Assembly (NCBI RefSeq): GCF_000820705.1
Contig: NZ_CCXI01000070.1
Coordinates: forward strand, 1 to 58,167
Direction: 5' to 3'
DNA from: Clostridium polynesiense
GTDB lineage: Bacteria; Bacillota; Clostridia; Clostridiales; Clostridiaceae
Length of the DNA stretch: 58,167 nucleotides
Shown: piece by piece, positions 41,779 to 52,476 of the stretch
Numbering within the stretch: the stretch's first letter is position 1
Layout of the letters: every line of letters begins with the position of its first letter
Notes under the pieces: generated by a model
The model's database searches: none
Told to the model about the DNA's origin: nothing
What the model saw: the letters and a program-made list of their open reading frames with translations, nothing else
Translations under genes and position numbers: made by a program

Positions 41779-44136
41779 TTACTTTAATATTACTACAGTA
41801 ACGCCATCTCCACCTTCTCCATATTCTCCTAACCTGTAGGATTTTACGTGAGGATGGGTTTTAAGCATATTTTGAATAGCTTTTCTAAGTACACCGGTTC
41901 CTTTTCCATGGATTACAGTTGCTTCATTTAATCCTGCCATATAAGCTTCGTCTAAATATTTATCAGTATTATATATAGCTTCTTCAGAATCCATTCCACG
42001 GAGATCGATAGAGGTAGGGGTAGATTTCAAGTTTAAATTAATTTTCTTTTTAGACCTACTCTTTACCTCTTCCTTATCTGAACTCTCAGTTAAGTCCTTA
42101 GCCTTAACATTAATTTTCATTATGCCAGCCTGAACCTGAACCTCTCCTTTACTGTCAGGAGAAGTAAGTATAACTACCTTTTGATTCAGTTTCGAAAGAA
42201 ATGCGGTTTTTCCAGGAAAGATTTCCTTTAGAGGTTTTCCTTCCTCTTTATTTATATTAAATTCCGAAACTTCTATCTTATCCAAATTACTTTTTATTTT
42301 TCTTCTTTCCTCTTCTAATTTCTGCCTTGCTTCAGATGAATATCCCATCCTTTCAAGCTCTCTTATATTTTTAAGGATTTCGTCTGCTTCTGCTTTAGCT
42401 TCCCTAAGTATATTTTTAGCCTCTCTTTTTGCTTCTAGCTGAGCATTTTCTCTAATCTTATCTATACCAGACAATTTAACTTGTAGCTTTTCTTTAATCT
42501 TATCTGCCTCCAACCTTAGACTTTTAGCGAGTCGGGCATCATTTTCAGCTTTGATGCTCTTTTCCTGAAGACTCTGTATAAGATCTTCAAATTTTAGAGT
42601 TTCATCTGCTATAAGCTCTTTAGAGGATTCTATAATATATTCAGGAAGCCCGAGCCTTTTGGATATCTCAAATGCGTTGGATTTTCCAGGAATTCCGATG
42701 AGAAGTCTGTAGGTTGGCCTTAAGGTTTCCACATCGAATTCCACAGAAGCATTTTCTACACCGGAGGTTCTTAAAGCATAAGCCTTTAATTCACTGTAAT
42801 GTGTGGTGGCAAGTATTTTACTCTGTTTTTTTCTTAAAAACTCTAAAATAGCAACAGCTAAAGCCGCTCCCTCCGTAGGATCTGTACCTGCTCCCAGTTC
42901 ATCTAGCAGCACTAGAGAATCCTCATTAGCTGAGTTGATAATATTAACAATGTTGGTCATATGGGAAGAAAAAGTGGATAAGCTTTGTTCAATGCTCTGC
43001 TCATCTCCAATATCAGCAAATACCTCATTAAAATACCCAATGGTAGAATTCTTTTTTACCGGAATCAGCACCCCGCTTAACGCCATAATATGAAGAAGAC
43101 CTACTGTTTTTAATGTAACTGTTTTTCCTCCTGTGTTTGGGCCTGTGATTATTAATGAATTATTGTCCTTTCCAAGATATACGCTGCAGGGTACAACTTT
43201 ACTTTGATCTAATAGAGGATGTCTTGCTTCTATTAAATCTATGTTTCCCTCCCTGCTTATGGATGGCATTTCACAGTTAAGCTCATTTGCATATTTAGCT
43301 TTAGCAAATATAAAATCCAGTTCATATAAAATCCAAGTATTATTTTTCACAGGGGTTATATTATTGTATATTTCCATTGAAAGTTCTTCCAGAATCCTTT
43401 CGATTTCAGCCTTCTCTTTAAGCATAAGCTCTTTTATTTCATTATTTAAATTAACCAGACTCATAGGTTCAATAAACAACGTGGCACCGGAAGAACTCTG
43501 ATCATGCACCAATCCTGGAACAGCAGATTTATATTCAGATCTAACAGGAAGCACATATCTGTCCCCTCTTACAGTAAAAAGATTATCTTGAAGGTATTTT
43601 GAATTACTTCTAACTAAAGAAGTAATTTTATCTCTAACGGAAGAATTCTTTTCCTTTAAGCTTCTTCTTATATTGTATAATGTACTGCTGGCATGGTCTG
43701 ATATCTCTTCTTCACTTATGATTGCTTTGAATATTTTATCCTCAAGATTCCTTAAGGGCAAAATTGAATCACATATATCCTCTATGGTGGGGAATGCCTC
43801 TTCACTTTCCTTTCTTGCGACAAAATCCTTTAATTTTCTTGAACATTTCATTGCATTACCTATTCTGAGGAGCTGGGAAGCATTTAGCACACCTGCCTTT
43901 TCTGCTCTTTTTAAAGCTTCAGTAACATCGAAGAATCCTTCAAAGGGAGGTGAACCCTTTTTATTGATAAGATTGAAGGCTTCATAAGTTTCCAGAAGTT
44001 TCTTTTCCACTTTGTGAAAATTGTCATAAGGAGATAATTCCGTTATAAAGGATCTTGCGGTTTCTGTTACAGCATATTCAGCAATTTTGTCTTTTATCTT
44101 ATTAAATTCAAGTACCTTTAAGGCTTTTTCGTTCAT
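41779..44136 (-). CDS. mutS2: MutS2, ribosome collision/rescue and recombination ATPase with Smr domain
   Basis: The 785-residue protein has a MutS-type lever/clamp region, the ABC ATPase domain with Walker A G332-T339 (GPNTGGKT) and DELGAGTDPTEGAALA (Walker B and signature), a long coiled coil (about 515-635) and a C-terminal Smr domain (about 705-785; SIDLRGMDSEEA, VIHGKGTGVLRKAI). In B. subtilis MutS2 binds collided ribosomes and splits them, feeding ribosome-associated quality control; in other bacteria it suppresses recombination. The Smr DLRG motif is present; whether it cuts RNA here is unknown. Confidence 0.95.
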   Translation of the reverse strand: MNEKALKVLEFNKIKDKIAEYAVTETARSFITELSPYDNFHKVEKKLLETYEAFNLINKKGSPPFEGFFDVTEALKRAEKAGVLNASQLLRIGNAMKCSRKLKDFVARKESEEAFPTIEDICDSILPLRNLEDKIFKAIISEEEISDHASSTLYNIRRSLKEKNSSVRDKITSLVRSNSKYLQDNLFTVRGDRYVLPVRSEYKSAVPGLVHDQSSSGATLFIEPMSLVNLNNEIKELMLKEKAEIERILEELSMEIYNNITPVKNNTWILYELDFIFAKAKYANELNCEMPSISREGNIDLIEARHPLLDQSKVVPCSVYLGKDNNSLIITGPNTGGKTVTLKTVGLLHIMALSGVLIPVKKNSTIGYFNEVFADIGDEQSIEQSLSTFSSHMTNIVNIINSANEDSLVLLDELGAGTDPTEGAALAVAILEFLRKKQSKILATTHYSELKAYALRTSGVENASVEFDVETLRPTYRLLIGIPGKSNAFEISKRLGLPEYIIESSKELIADETLKFEDLIQSLQEKSIKAENDARLAKSLRLEADKIKEKLQVKLSGIDKIRENAQLEAKREAKNILREAKAEADEILKNIRELERMGYSSEARQKLEEERRKIKSNLDKIEVSEFNINKEEGKPLKEIFPGKTAFLSKLNQKVVILTSPDSKGEVQVQAGIMKINVKAKDLTESSDKEEVKSRSKKKINLNLKSTPTSIDLRGMDSEEAIYNTDKYLDEAYMAGLNEATVIHGKGTGVLRKAIQNMLKTHPHVKSYRLGEYGEGGDGVTVVILK

Positions 44137-44158
44137 TATATCACCCTTTCTCAGGCTT

Positions 44159-46513
44159 TTATTCTACACCTCTTTTATAGTGACCTCTGGTAGCTTCATC
44201 TTTTATAAGTATTGAAGCTTTTTCTTTTAGCATTTCAAGTATTTTATAAGTTTCTTCATAATTTTCGTCGGTAAAATCTACTCTAAAGGATTTAATACCT
44301 ATTTCTTTTAATTCTTTTTGTCTGTCTATAAGATTTAAAGGAATAGTATTTAACAAAATACTCCTGCAGAATAAATCTGTATATACAGGAAACTCTTTGT
44401 TAAGTCTGTCTTTAAGTACATAATTTCCTTTTTCGCATTCTCTGCCGCAGTTTCTATCTGTTGATTTATTTCCCATAACACTTCCAATAGGACAGTATTC
44501 CATAACCATCATTTCAATTTTACCATATATTAGCGCTTGGAGGGGAATACTGCTTTTGTGTACTATTTCCTGTATTTCTTTTTTATTTAACTCAACACTT
44601 ATACTGGCTGATTTTAACTCTTCATTATAGAAATCTGTACTGTAGGAATTAAATATATTTGATTTATAATCACCTATAATTGCAGTTCTGCCTTTAAATC
44701 TATTAATGATGCCTAAATTGGAAGTGACTATACCTTTTATATTGTTTAAGTTCCTTTCAATGATTTTTATAAGGCTTTTATATTCCTGTCTTATAATATT
44801 GGGTATCTTTAAGTATACATCTTTTTCTGAAATAGAAATTAAATCTTCTTCTCTAATACCGTTCCTTCTCCAGAATAAATTTACAGCGGCAGCTTCTATA
44901 CTGCTGTGTAAAAATGCTTTAAGCTGTTCCTTTGTATTTATTACCGCTAAGAAATCAGGATTACCTTCAAATCTTTTATATTCCTTTGCTTTTATATGTT
45001 GTTTTACACCTTTTCTTTCAAAGCTTTTAAGCATATCTTCTTCTATTTTTTCCAGCAGTTCTCTTCTAGATTTATTAATGGAAGATACCGGTAAAAATCC
45101 TTCTTCATAATCTTGTGCAGAGACCTTCGACACTTGAAAAGGAGAATCTCCTGACTTGCTTAAGTTATCATATATCCTATTTAATTCTGTAGGTTTATTA
45201 ATTGCCTTCTGTACCATATCCCCTGATACTTCATAGTTCTTTCCTTTATATTCAGCACTTAAGGTAAAAGGCTTATCAATGGAAAATATGAAATTTATAT
45301 TTATTTTTTCTTTTTTAAAATTATCAGCATAAGTATAGGTCTTATACTTATTATTCAGCTTTTCGCTGGAGGTTTTGTATAAAACATCTCCCTTTTTATA
45401 ATTCGGGGGGAATAATTTCACCCTGCTTCCCTTAAAAGCCTCCTCCAGCGTGCTGTCATACTCTATAATCTTAGTTACTGTAAATCCAGTATCTCCGTTG
45501 GTAACTCCATCCTTGAGAGCAATATCATTTTCAAGAGTTACAGATAAATCTTTATTCACCCTTCCAAGAACTATTCCTGTATTTTTAGGATTATTAACTG
45601 CCATTAACTCAATACCAGGATTCCCATATAGGTAAGATTTATTGAAACCTTCTCTGTTAAAGAGCTGCATAAGTTCAGTTTTTGCCCCTTCAACATCACT
45701 GTTTTCTTTCAGTCCGTAATAACTGTCTATAGCTTCTCTATAATTTTTCACTACTCCTGCTACATATTCTGCTCTTTTCATACGCCCTTCAATTTTTAGG
45801 GATGCTGTACCGCTTTTTATTATATCTTCTACTATATCTATAGTACACATGTCTTTTGGGCTTAAAAGATAACCAGATTTGTACTCATCTGTCTCTTTAT
45901 TGATTATACTGTATGGCATTCTGCATGCCTGTGCACACCTTCCCCTATTACCGCTTCGTCCTCCTATTAAACTGCTCATTAAGCATTGACCTGAATAACT
46001 TACGCATAAAGCACCGTGGACAAAAATTTCTGTTTCTATATTTAAATCAAGAGATATATGTTTTATTTCCTTCAAAGACAATTCTCTAGATAATACTATG
46101 CGCTTAAAACCTTTATTCACTAAATATTCCGCAGCTTCTGCGTTATGAACAGTCATTTGGGTTGAAGCATGTATCTCCAAGTCAGGATAAGCATTAGATA
46201 TATAATAAGCAAGTCCAGTATCCTGAATTATTAATGCATCTGCTCCCATAGCATAAAGCTTTTCTATATATTCTTCAGCTTCTTTCATTTCATTTTCTTT
46301 TATTAATGTATTTAATGTTATATATACCTTTTTACCTCTTATATGCGCATACTCCAGAGCTTTTTTTATATTATTCATGTCAAAATTCCCAGCATAGGCT
46401 CTGGCTGAAAATTTATCTCCTCCTATATATACAGCATCTGCACCTGCATTCACTGCAGCCATAAAGCATTCCATATTCCCTGCCGGTGCCAGCAATTCTA
46501 TTTTATCCTTCAT
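44159..46513 (-). CDS. U32 family peptidase with DUF3656 (RlhA/YdcP-like)
   Basis: The protein (784 residues from the ATG at 46513, which follows AGGAGAG) has an N-terminal U32 domain with LAPAGNMECFMAAVNAGADA, ISNAYPDLEIHAS and IFVHGALCVSYSGQC. Then come the cysteines GNRGRCAQACRMPY, the central DUF3656 part, and a second set of cysteines in STDRNCGRECEKGNY. Four such cysteines coordinate a cluster in U32 proteins involved in tRNA or rRNA hydroxylation; the E. coli relative RlhA hydroxylates 23S rRNA C2501. That role is probable here but the exact product is not shown. Clostridial neighbours mutS2 and zapA support normal context. Confidence 0.88.
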   Translation of the reverse strand: MKDKIELLAPAGNMECFMAAVNAGADAVYIGGDKFSARAYAGNFDMNNIKKALEYAHIRGKKVYITLNTLIKENEMKEAEEYIEKLYAMGADALIIQDTGLAYYISNAYPDLEIHASTQMTVHNAEAAEYLVNKGFKRIVLSRELSLKEIKHISLDLNIETEIFVHGALCVSYSGQCLMSSLIGGRSGNRGRCAQACRMPYSIINKETDEYKSGYLLSPKDMCTIDIVEDIIKSGTASLKIEGRMKRAEYVAGVVKNYREAIDSYYGLKENSDVEGAKTELMQLFNREGFNKSYLYGNPGIELMAVNNPKNTGIVLGRVNKDLSVTLENDIALKDGVTNGDTGFTVTKIIEYDSTLEEAFKGSRVKLFPPNYKKGDVLYKTSSEKLNNKYKTYTYADNFKKEKININFIFSIDKPFTLSAEYKGKNYEVSGDMVQKAINKPTELNRIYDNLSKSGDSPFQVSKVSAQDYEEGFLPVSSINKSRRELLEKIEEDMLKSFERKGVKQHIKAKEYKRFEGNPDFLAVINTKEQLKAFLHSSIEAAAVNLFWRRNGIREEDLISISEKDVYLKIPNIIRQEYKSLIKIIERNLNNIKGIVTSNLGIINRFKGRTAIIGDYKSNIFNSYSTDFYNEELKSASISVELNKKEIQEIVHKSSIPLQALIYGKIEMMVMEYCPIGSVMGNKSTDRNCGRECEKGNYVLKDRLNKEFPVYTDLFCRSILLNTIPLNLIDRQKELKEIGIKSFRVDFTDENYEETYKILEMLKEKASILIKDEATRGHYKRGVE

Positions 46514-46592
46514 ATATTCATCTCTCCTATTCAATGAATATTATATACAAAGAAACTGTAATTTAACAATAATACAGTTAATTTTTTGTAAA

Positions 46593-46623
46593 ATAAATAA
46601 GAGCCCAGGGGGCTCTTATTTAT
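46593..46623 (-). terminator. Terminator overlapping the zapA stop codon
   Basis: A perfect 14-bp stem (46593-46606 with 46610-46623, loop AGG) contains the zapA stop codon (46616-46618) and is followed on the minus strand by TTTTACAAAAAATT. It ends the pheST-zapA operon. Confidence 0.88.
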
Positions 46624-47212
46624 CATAATTAATCAGGGCATTCTTATTCTTTCTTTCCTTAGCTAGAGCAATCTGATTTTCTATTAGTTTATTTTGAAGA
46701 TCCATAATCTTATATTTAGATGATTGATTATTAAACTTCATCTCTTTATTCTCAGCTTTTAAGGATTTATTTTCCTCAGTATATTTTGATACAGCTTCCT
46801 TCATCGCTTCAATTTCTCCGCTGAGTTCTTCGATATTCTTATTCTTTTCTTCTATTTCCCTTTCAGCATCAGCGGTAGTTGTTCTGCTTTGAAGCTCATC
46901 ATTATATATTTCAAGTCTTTGAATCTGCTTTTTAAGCTCTTCTATTTCATGTATAAATTTCTTTTCTTCTGTCTTTGAAGCCTTAAGCTCTTTTTCCAGA
47001 TTAATATATTCTTCTTTATACTTAAAAAATTCATCTGCTATGTTTACTGCAGTAAGTATTGCTGCTGAAGAAACGCTCAGCTTCTTATTGTTATCTAGTA
47101 TACCTCTGATTTTTTTATCTACATATATAGCTACTTTGTGAAGATACTCTTCGTTTTCTTCTCCTTTTAGATTATATTCTAAACCATTTATCTTAACAGT
47201 AATTATATTCAT
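46616..47212 (-). CDS. zapA: ZapA, cell division protein with long coiled coil
   Basis: The N-terminus VKINGLEYNLKGEENEEYLH followed by VAIYVDKKIR is the ZapA FtsZ-binding head (about 1-75). The remaining residues (about 65-185) form a long, highly charged coiled coil, so the 198-residue protein is about twice the length of E. coli ZapA, a form known in clostridia. ZapA bundles FtsZ filaments. It follows pheT, a common Firmicute order, with GAGGGTG before the ATG. Confidence 0.88.
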   Translation of the reverse strand: MNIITVKINGLEYNLKGEENEEYLHKVAIYVDKKIRGILDNNKKLSVSSAAILTAVNIADEFFKYKEEYINLEKELKASKTEEKKFIHEIEELKKQIQRLEIYNDELQSRTTTADAEREIEEKNKNIEELSGEIEAMKEAVSKYTEENKSLKAENKEMKFNNQSSKYKIMDLQNKLIENQIALAKERKNKNALINYDK

Positions 47213-47287
47213 AGCAACACCCTCTTAATCAATTTAAGTATCCTAACTAATATATTACCATAATTAACTGGTTAAGAAAACATAGAA

Positions 47288-49669
47288 TCATCTTAATTGA
47301 GCTCCAAGCTTAAATTCTAAGGCTCTGACTATCTTATCGTGTATCTTATTAATATCGCTGTCCTTCAATGTCCTGTTATCTGCTCTGTAAACCAGAGAAT
47401 AAGCTACACTCTTTTTGCCTTCAGGAATCTGCTTTCCTTTGTAAACATCAAAGAGTTTTACAGATTCTATCAGATTTCCTCCCTGCTTTCTGATAGTCTC
47501 TTCTATTTCCTGAACTAATATATTATCATCTAAAAGCAATGCTAAATCTCTTGTTATTGCAGGATATTTAGGAAGAGGTTTATAAGCTTTTGTTAAGCTG
47601 CTGAAAGCGTAAAGTCCATCTAAATCAATTTCTGCTGCATAACAAGGCGTATCTATATCATAATTATCGGATACGTCAGGATGTATTTCTCCTAATATTC
47701 CCACTGCCTTTTTTCCACAGTAAAGATCTGCGGTTTTTCCGGGATGAAAAGCTTTGTTATCACTTTGCCTTATGAATTTATAGTTATTTATTCCTAAAAC
47801 ATCAAGGAGATTTTCTATAATTCCCTTTAAGTCATAATAATCTGTATTGCCATATAAACCTATGCTTAATATATTTTTTTCTTCAGGAAGACTCTCCTCT
47901 TTTTCTTTAGGAATATATATCTTAGCCATTTCAAAGAGCCTTGCTTCTTCAATACTTCTTGAGTTATTTCTGGCTAAGCATTCCATCATAGAAGGTATAG
48001 TAGTAGTCCTCATCTGGCTGAAATCTTCTCCTAAAGGATTTTTTATTTTAACTGTCTTTCTTAAAAGGCTATCTTCTGGTGAGTTTATCATATCAAGGGT
48101 TTTAGGACTTACAAAAGCATAGGAAATAGATTGACAAAGACCGCAGGCAATCATATTGGAAATAACAACGTCATCCATTTTCTGCTTTAAGTTTTTAGGT
48201 TCCTTTTCTGTAACTGTTTTTGTAATAGTAGTAGGAATATTATTATATCCGTATATTCTGGCAATTTCTTCAGCTATGTCTTCCTTAATTGCGATGTCAA
48301 TTCTGAAGGTTGGAACCTTTATTACTAACTTATCTCCTTTTATTGAAGCAAATAATTCAAGCCTATCTAAATATCCCTTCATTTCTTCTGAGGTTAATGA
48401 CGTTCCTAAGAATCTGTTAATCCATGAAACTTCAACAGTTAATTCCTTAACCTCTTTTGGATTATCATAAATGTCAATGATTCCGGACATTATTTCACCG
48501 CATTTTAGAAGTTCTACCAAGCTGCAGGCTCTATTTATGGCTATCTCAGCTAAATTAGGATCAATTTCTTTTTCAAATCTTGAAGAAGACTCAGTTCGTA
48601 AACCAAGCTTTTTTGAGTTTACTCTAATGTTTATACCATCAAAGTTTGCACTTTCAAATATAACTTCTGTGGTATCCTCTTTTATCTCAGAATCCAGTCC
48701 TCCCATTATACCTGCAAGGCCTATAATATTTTGATTATCCTTTATACACAGTACATCTGAATTCAATTCCCTTTCCACATCATCTAGAGTTGTGAATTTT
48801 TCTCCCTGCTTCGCTCTTCCCACAACTATTTTTCCGGATTTTATTTCCCTTCTGTCAAATGCATGCATTGGCTGACCTACTTCCAGCATAACAAAATTAG
48901 TTATGTCAACTATATTATTTATAGGTCTTACACCAGCGGCCAACAGTCTTTCCTGCATCCATTGAGGAGAAGGAGCAATTTTTACATTCTTAACACCTTT
49001 AGCCATATATCTTCTACAGTATTGATTATCTTCAATTTCCACCTTAATTACATCCTGAACATTGACATCGGAGCTGGAATTATAGTTCATTTCCGGCAGG
49101 GTATAAGGGATATTAAGGGTTGCAGAAGCTTCTCTGGCTATACCTATAACACTAAGACAATCAGGTCTGTTTGATGTTATTTCAAAGTCTACGACCTCAT
49201 TATTTAATCCCAATACTTCTTTTATATCCCTGCCTAAAGGTGTATCTGAAGGAAGTATCATAAGTCCATGGACAGGTTCCTCTGTGGCAATTCCTAACTC
49301 TTCTTCAGAGCACATCATACCATTGGAAGGCACTCCTCTTAATTTTCCCTTTTTTATCTTAAGACCATTAGGCAGAGAAGAACCATGAAGAGCTACAGGA
49401 ACTATATCACCTTCTGACATGTTATTTGCACCTGTAACTATTTGTATCTGTTCTTCCGCTCCGATGTTCAATTGGCATATAACCAGTTTATCAGCATCAG
49501 GATGAGGTACAATGCTTTCTATCTTACCTGTTACTACATTAGAAATTTCATCTCCCTCTGAAATCACTTCTTCCACCTTAGAGCCTGACAGTGTTAGACT
49601 ATCAGCAAGCTGCTGAGGACTAATTTCAATATTAATATAATCTTTAAGCCATTTATATGGAACTTTCAT
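47288..49669 (-). CDS. pheT: PheT, phenylalanine-tRNA ligase beta subunit
   Basis: The 793-residue subunit shows the EMAP-like tRNA-binding domain (about 40-150; [15 protein letters not shown]), the B1 core, the B3/B4 editing domain (about 205-380; [14 protein letters not shown]), B5 (about 400-470) and the C-terminal FDX-ACB domain (about 700-793; [13 protein letters not shown]). With PheS it charges tRNA-Phe and edits Tyr-tRNA-Phe. It is separated from pheS by 11 bases and shares the Phe T-box leader. Confidence 0.96.
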   Translation of the reverse strand: MKVPYKWLKDYINIEISPQQLADSLTLSGSKVEEVISEGDEISNVVTGKIESIVPHPDADKLVICQLNIGAEEQIQIVTGANNMSEGDIVPVALHGSSLPNGLKIKKGKLRGVPSNGMMCSEEELGIATEEPVHGLMILPSDTPLGRDIKEVLGLNNEVVDFEITSNRPDCLSVIGIAREASATLNIPYTLPEMNYNSSSDVNVQDVIKVEIEDNQYCRRYMAKGVKNVKIAPSPQWMQERLLAAGVRPINNIVDITNFVMLEVGQPMHAFDRREIKSGKIVVGRAKQGEKFTTLDDVERELNSDVLCIKDNQNIIGLAGIMGGLDSEIKEDTTEVIFESANFDGINIRVNSKKLGLRTESSSRFEKEIDPNLAEIAINRACSLVELLKCGEIMSGIIDIYDNPKEVKELTVEVSWINRFLGTSLTSEEMKGYLDRLELFASIKGDKLVIKVPTFRIDIAIKEDIAEEIARIYGYNNIPTTITKTVTEKEPKNLKQKMDDVVISNMIACGLCQSISYAFVSPKTLDMINSPEDSLLRKTVKIKNPLGEDFSQMRTTTIPSMMECLARNNSRSIEEARLFEMAKIYIPKEKEESLPEEKNILSIGLYGNTDYYDLKGIIENLLDVLGINNYKFIRQSDNKAFHPGKTADLYCGKKAVGILGEIHPDVSDNYDIDTPCYAAEIDLDGLYAFSSLTKAYKPLPKYPAITRDLALLLDDNILVQEIEETIRKQGGNLIESVKLFDVYKGKQIPEGKKSVAYSLVYRADNRTLKDSDINKIHDKIVRALEFKLGAQLR

Positions 49670-49680
49670 AGCTGCACCTC

Positions 49681-50700
49681 CTAAAATTGATTAAGAAATC
49701 TCATATCGCTTTCATATAATAATCTAATATCATCTATTCCGTATTTAAGCATAACCATTCTGTCAACGCCGAAACCAAAAGCAAAACCGCTGTATATCTC
49801 TGGATCGATTCCACAATTTCGAAGAACTTGTGGATGAACCATTCCGCAGCCTAAAAGTTCAATCCATCCGCTGCCTTTGCATACTCTGCATCCTTTCCCC
49901 TGGCACACAAAACAAGTTGCATCCATTTCTGCAGAGGGTTCTGTAAAAGGAAAATGATGAGGTCTAAATTTCGTCTGAAGTTTATCGCCATACATCTTCT
50001 TTGCAAAAAGTTCTAAGGTACCCTTTAAGTCTGCAAAAGTTATGCCTTTGTCTATTACAAGTCCTTCTAACTGATAGAATATTGGAGAATGAGTAGCATC
50101 CGCTGCGTCTGATCTGAATACCTTACCAGGAGATATCATTTTAATAGGAGGCTTCTGATTTTCCATTACCCTTATCTGCACAGGGGAGGTTTGAGTTCTC
50201 AGTACCACATTATCATTTATATAAAAGGTATCCTGTTCGCTTCTTGCAGGGTGATTTTTAGGTATATTTAAAGCCTCAAAGTTATAATAGTCAAGTTCCA
50301 CTTCAGGTCCTTCTTCTATAGAAAATCCCATAGACACAAAAATATCCTTCATATTTTCTAAGGTTAAATCCAAGGGATGTCTTTTACCTACAGACTTTTT
50401 TCTGCCAGGCATGGAAATATCGATAACTTCTCTTTCTAATTTTTCAGCTTTTTCTTTTTCCTTTATTTCCCTGGAAATTTTTTCTATATTTTTCTCTATA
50501 TCCTCTCTTATCTCATTTGCAAGCTTACCGATTAAAGGTCTTTCTTCGGGGGATAACGCCCCCATTCCTCTTAGTATAGAGGTTAACTCTCCTTTTTTTC
50601 CTAAATATTTCACTCTTACTGCTTCAAGTTCTGAAATGCTCAGAATGCTTTTCAATTCATTCAATGCTTTTTCGCTGATTTCAGATAGTTTATTTTTCAT
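49681..50700 (-). CDS. pheS: PheS, phenylalanine-tRNA ligase alpha subunit
   Basis: The catalytic class II subunit has an N-terminal coiled coil (about 1-90), motif 2 [20 protein letters not shown] and motif 3 [20 protein letters not shown]. The cysteines of [16 protein letters not shown] form a small zinc-binding-like loop seen in many Firmicute PheS proteins. I place the start at the ATG at 50700 (339 residues), behind GGAGAAGGAGC; a longer open frame upstream runs through the T-box leader and is not coding. Expression should depend on uncharged tRNA-Phe. Confidence 0.96.
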   Translation of the reverse strand: MKNKLSEISEKALNELKSILSISELEAVRVKYLGKKGELTSILRGMGALSPEERPLIGKLANEIREDIEKNIEKISREIKEKEKAEKLEREVIDISMPGRKKSVGKRHPLDLTLENMKDIFVSMGFSIEEGPEVELDYYNFEALNIPKNHPARSEQDTFYINDNVVLRTQTSPVQIRVMENQKPPIKMISPGKVFRSDAADATHSPIFYQLEGLVIDKGITFADLKGTLELFAKKMYGDKLQTKFRPHHFPFTEPSAEMDATCFVCQGKGCRVCKGSGWIELLGCGMVHPQVLRNCGIDPEIYSGFAFGFGVDRMVMLKYGIDDIRLLYESDMRFLNQF

Positions 50701-50720
50701 GCTCCTTCTCCTTTCTTTTT

Positions 50721-50960
50721 CCCAAATAAAAAAGCCGCCCCATAAGGGACGGATTATCCGCGGTACCACCCTAGTTAGCAGCAATGCTCTCTCTAAAAAA
50801 ATAACGGTTATCACCGCCAACCACTACTATAATTTTCGCAGTTAGAACTCCTGAGTGAACTTCAATATAACCATCCTTAAGAAAGCTTTCAGTCTATGGC
50901 TTTCAATCCCTGTTTAAGGTGTATTATATCTACTCTCTCATTCACAGTCTTTATATTTTC
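50721..50960 (-). promoter_or_regulatory. Phe T-box leader with terminator (pheST)
   Basis: Running on the minus strand from about 50960, the leader has the AGAGAG-type stem I element, the specifier codon TTC (50859-50857) in GAAGTTCACTC, and the T-box core AGGGTGGTACCGCGG (50772-50758). The terminator stem CCGTCCC (50752-50746) with GGGGCGG (50741-50735) follows and ends in TTTTTTATTT. UUC specifies phenylalanine, agreeing with pheST downstream. Uncharged tRNA-Phe should pair with the specifier and T-loop and prevent termination. Confidence 0.95.
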
Positions 50961-50966
50961 ATTAAT

Positions 50967-50995
50967 ATGATATAACTAAATCCTTATAAAATCAA
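50967..50995 (-). promoter_or_regulatory. Promoter of the pheST T-box operon
   Basis: The minus strand has TTGATT (50995-50990), a 17-bp spacer and TATCAT (50972-50967). The -35 box overlaps the last codons of the RNA methyltransferase gene upstream, so the operon boundary is very compact. Confidence 0.6.
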
Positions 50996-51786
50996 GGTTG
51001 TTTTTTTAATCTTTGTCTTAGAGCTTCAAACATCACAACGGATGCAGCAATAGATGCATTTAATGATTCAGCATTTCCTACCATAGGTATTATTGCTTTT
51101 TCGTGACAAAAGTTCAAAATTTCATCACTGAGACCTGAAGCTTCATTTCCAATGCAAAAAACCGTTTCTTCAGATAAATCTAAATCATATATGCTTTTCT
51201 CCGCTTTTAAGTATGTTCCAATAAATTTAAATCCCTGTGATTTTAGCGAAGCTGAAAAATTTAAATTCTCCTTCTCCGTTATTATAGGAACCCTAAAAAT
51301 TGATCCCATAGTGGACCTAAGAACTTTTTCATTTAAAAAATCTACAGTTCCCTTGGTGCATATAACTCCCAATGCGCCTACAGCATCAGCAGTTCTTATA
51401 ATAGTTCCTAAATTACCAGGATCCTGAATTCTGTCCACCAGCACAAATATTCCCCTCTTAATTTCAGGCTGAGGAAATTTGAACTTTACAGTTGCTATTA
51501 TGCCCTGAGGATTTTCAGTATCGCAGATATCCTTAAATAACGAATCTTTTAAAATATATTGAGAGGAATAATTACCAGATAATAACTGTTGCATTTCTTC
51601 ATCATGCTTTTCCATAAAGGAGGAAGTATATAAAAGGCTTTCAATTTCTGCCCCGGATTTAATAGCCTCTTCTACAAACCTATATCCTTCAATAATATAA
51701 AGTTTTTTTTCATATCTGTATCTCTTGCTTTTTAATTTTTTAATGTCCTTAAAAACTTTATTATCTTTGCTCTCAATGATTATCAA
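50992..51786 (-). CDS. ysgA: SpoU/TrmH-family RNA 2'-O-ribose methyltransferase
   Basis: The protein (264 residues) has an N-terminal substrate-binding region (FKDIKKLKSKRYRYEKKLYI) and a C-terminal SPOUT domain with the three motifs: DPGNLGTIIRTADAVGA, IGNEASGLSDE and ESLNASIAASVVMFE. The family methylates the 2'-OH of a ribose in 23S rRNA or tRNA; the target is not evident. It begins with TTG seven bases after GGAGGT. In Firmicutes the YsgA member lies between rplT and pheS, as here, with the ktr genes inserted. Confidence 0.9.
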   Translation of the reverse strand: MIIIESKDNKVFKDIKKLKSKRYRYEKKLYIIEGYRFVEEAIKSGAEIESLLYTSSFMEKHDEEMQQLLSGNYSSQYILKDSLFKDICDTENPQGIIATVKFKFPQPEIKRGIFVLVDRIQDPGNLGTIIRTADAVGALGVICTKGTVDFLNEKVLRSTMGSIFRVPIITEKENLNFSASLKSQGFKFIGTYLKAEKSIYDLDLSEETVFCIGNEASGLSDEILNFCHEKAIIPMVGNAESLNASIAASVVMFEALRQRLKKQP

Positions 51787-51802
51787 GTAATTACCTCCAA
51801 TA

Positions 51803-52465
51803 CTATTTGTTCAGCCTGGCTTCAAGTTGGCTGAGATCATCTGCAGACCCTATTGCTACAACTATATCATTTGGATATATTTTATCATCCGCATTAGGTG
51901 AAACATTGATTTCATTTTCATTTTTAATGGCCATAACGTTGATACCATAATTTGTTCTCATTCCAATATCCCTTAAAGTTTTATTATACCATTCTTTAGG
52001 AGACTCAATCTCCATAATGCTATAATCAGGAGACAGCTCTATATAATCTAAAATGCTTGAGGATACTAAATTATGTGCTACTCTAACTCCCATGTCTTTT
52101 TCTGGAAGGATCACTCTGTCTACTCCTATTTTGTAGAGCACCTTAGCATGAAGGTCACTATGCCCCTTTGCAATTATATATTTAACTCCAAGCTCCTTAA
52201 CCAATAAAGCAACCATAACGCTGGCTTGGATATTTGAACCTATGGTAACTACAGCAACGTCAAAATTCCTGATTCCTACTGTTCTTAAAGCAGCTTCATC
52301 TGTGGCATCCATCTGTACTGCATGGGTAACGGAATCGGATATTTCCTGCACCAAATCTTCATCAACATCTATAGCTAAAACATCATGTCCGAGAGCATAA
52401 AGTGTTTTTGCTACTGAAGTACCGAATCTTCCTAATCCTATAACAACAAATTGTTTATTTGACAT
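51803..52465 (-). CDS. ktrA: KtrA/TrkA-type potassium uptake gating protein (RCK)
   Basis: The cytoplasmic RCK protein (220 residues from the ATG at 52465, after GGGGTG) has an N-terminal NAD-type Rossmann domain (FVVIGLGRFGTSVAKTL, AIDVDEDLVQE) binding ATP/ADP, and a C-terminal RCK_C domain (about 135-220). KtrA forms an octameric ring that gates KtrB. It directly follows ktrB by 11 bases, giving one functional unit. A GTG at 52474 is a less likely start. Confidence 0.94.
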   Translation of the reverse strand: MSNKQFVVIGLGRFGTSVAKTLYALGHDVLAIDVDEDLVQEISDSVTHAVQMDATDEAALRTVGIRNFDVAVVTIGSNIQASVMVALLVKELGVKYIIAKGHSDLHAKVLYKIGVDRVILPEKDMGVRVAHNLVSSSILDYIELSPDYSIMEIESPKEWYNKTLRDIGMRTNYGINVMAIKNENEINVSPNADDKIYPNDIVVAIGSADDLSQLEARLNK

Positions 52466-52476
52466 ATTAAACACCC

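Noticed and set aside
50701-50820. Extra 40 N-terminal codons of PheS
   Set aside because: They translate the T-box core and terminator; the GGAGAAGGAGC-ATG at 50700 is the true start.
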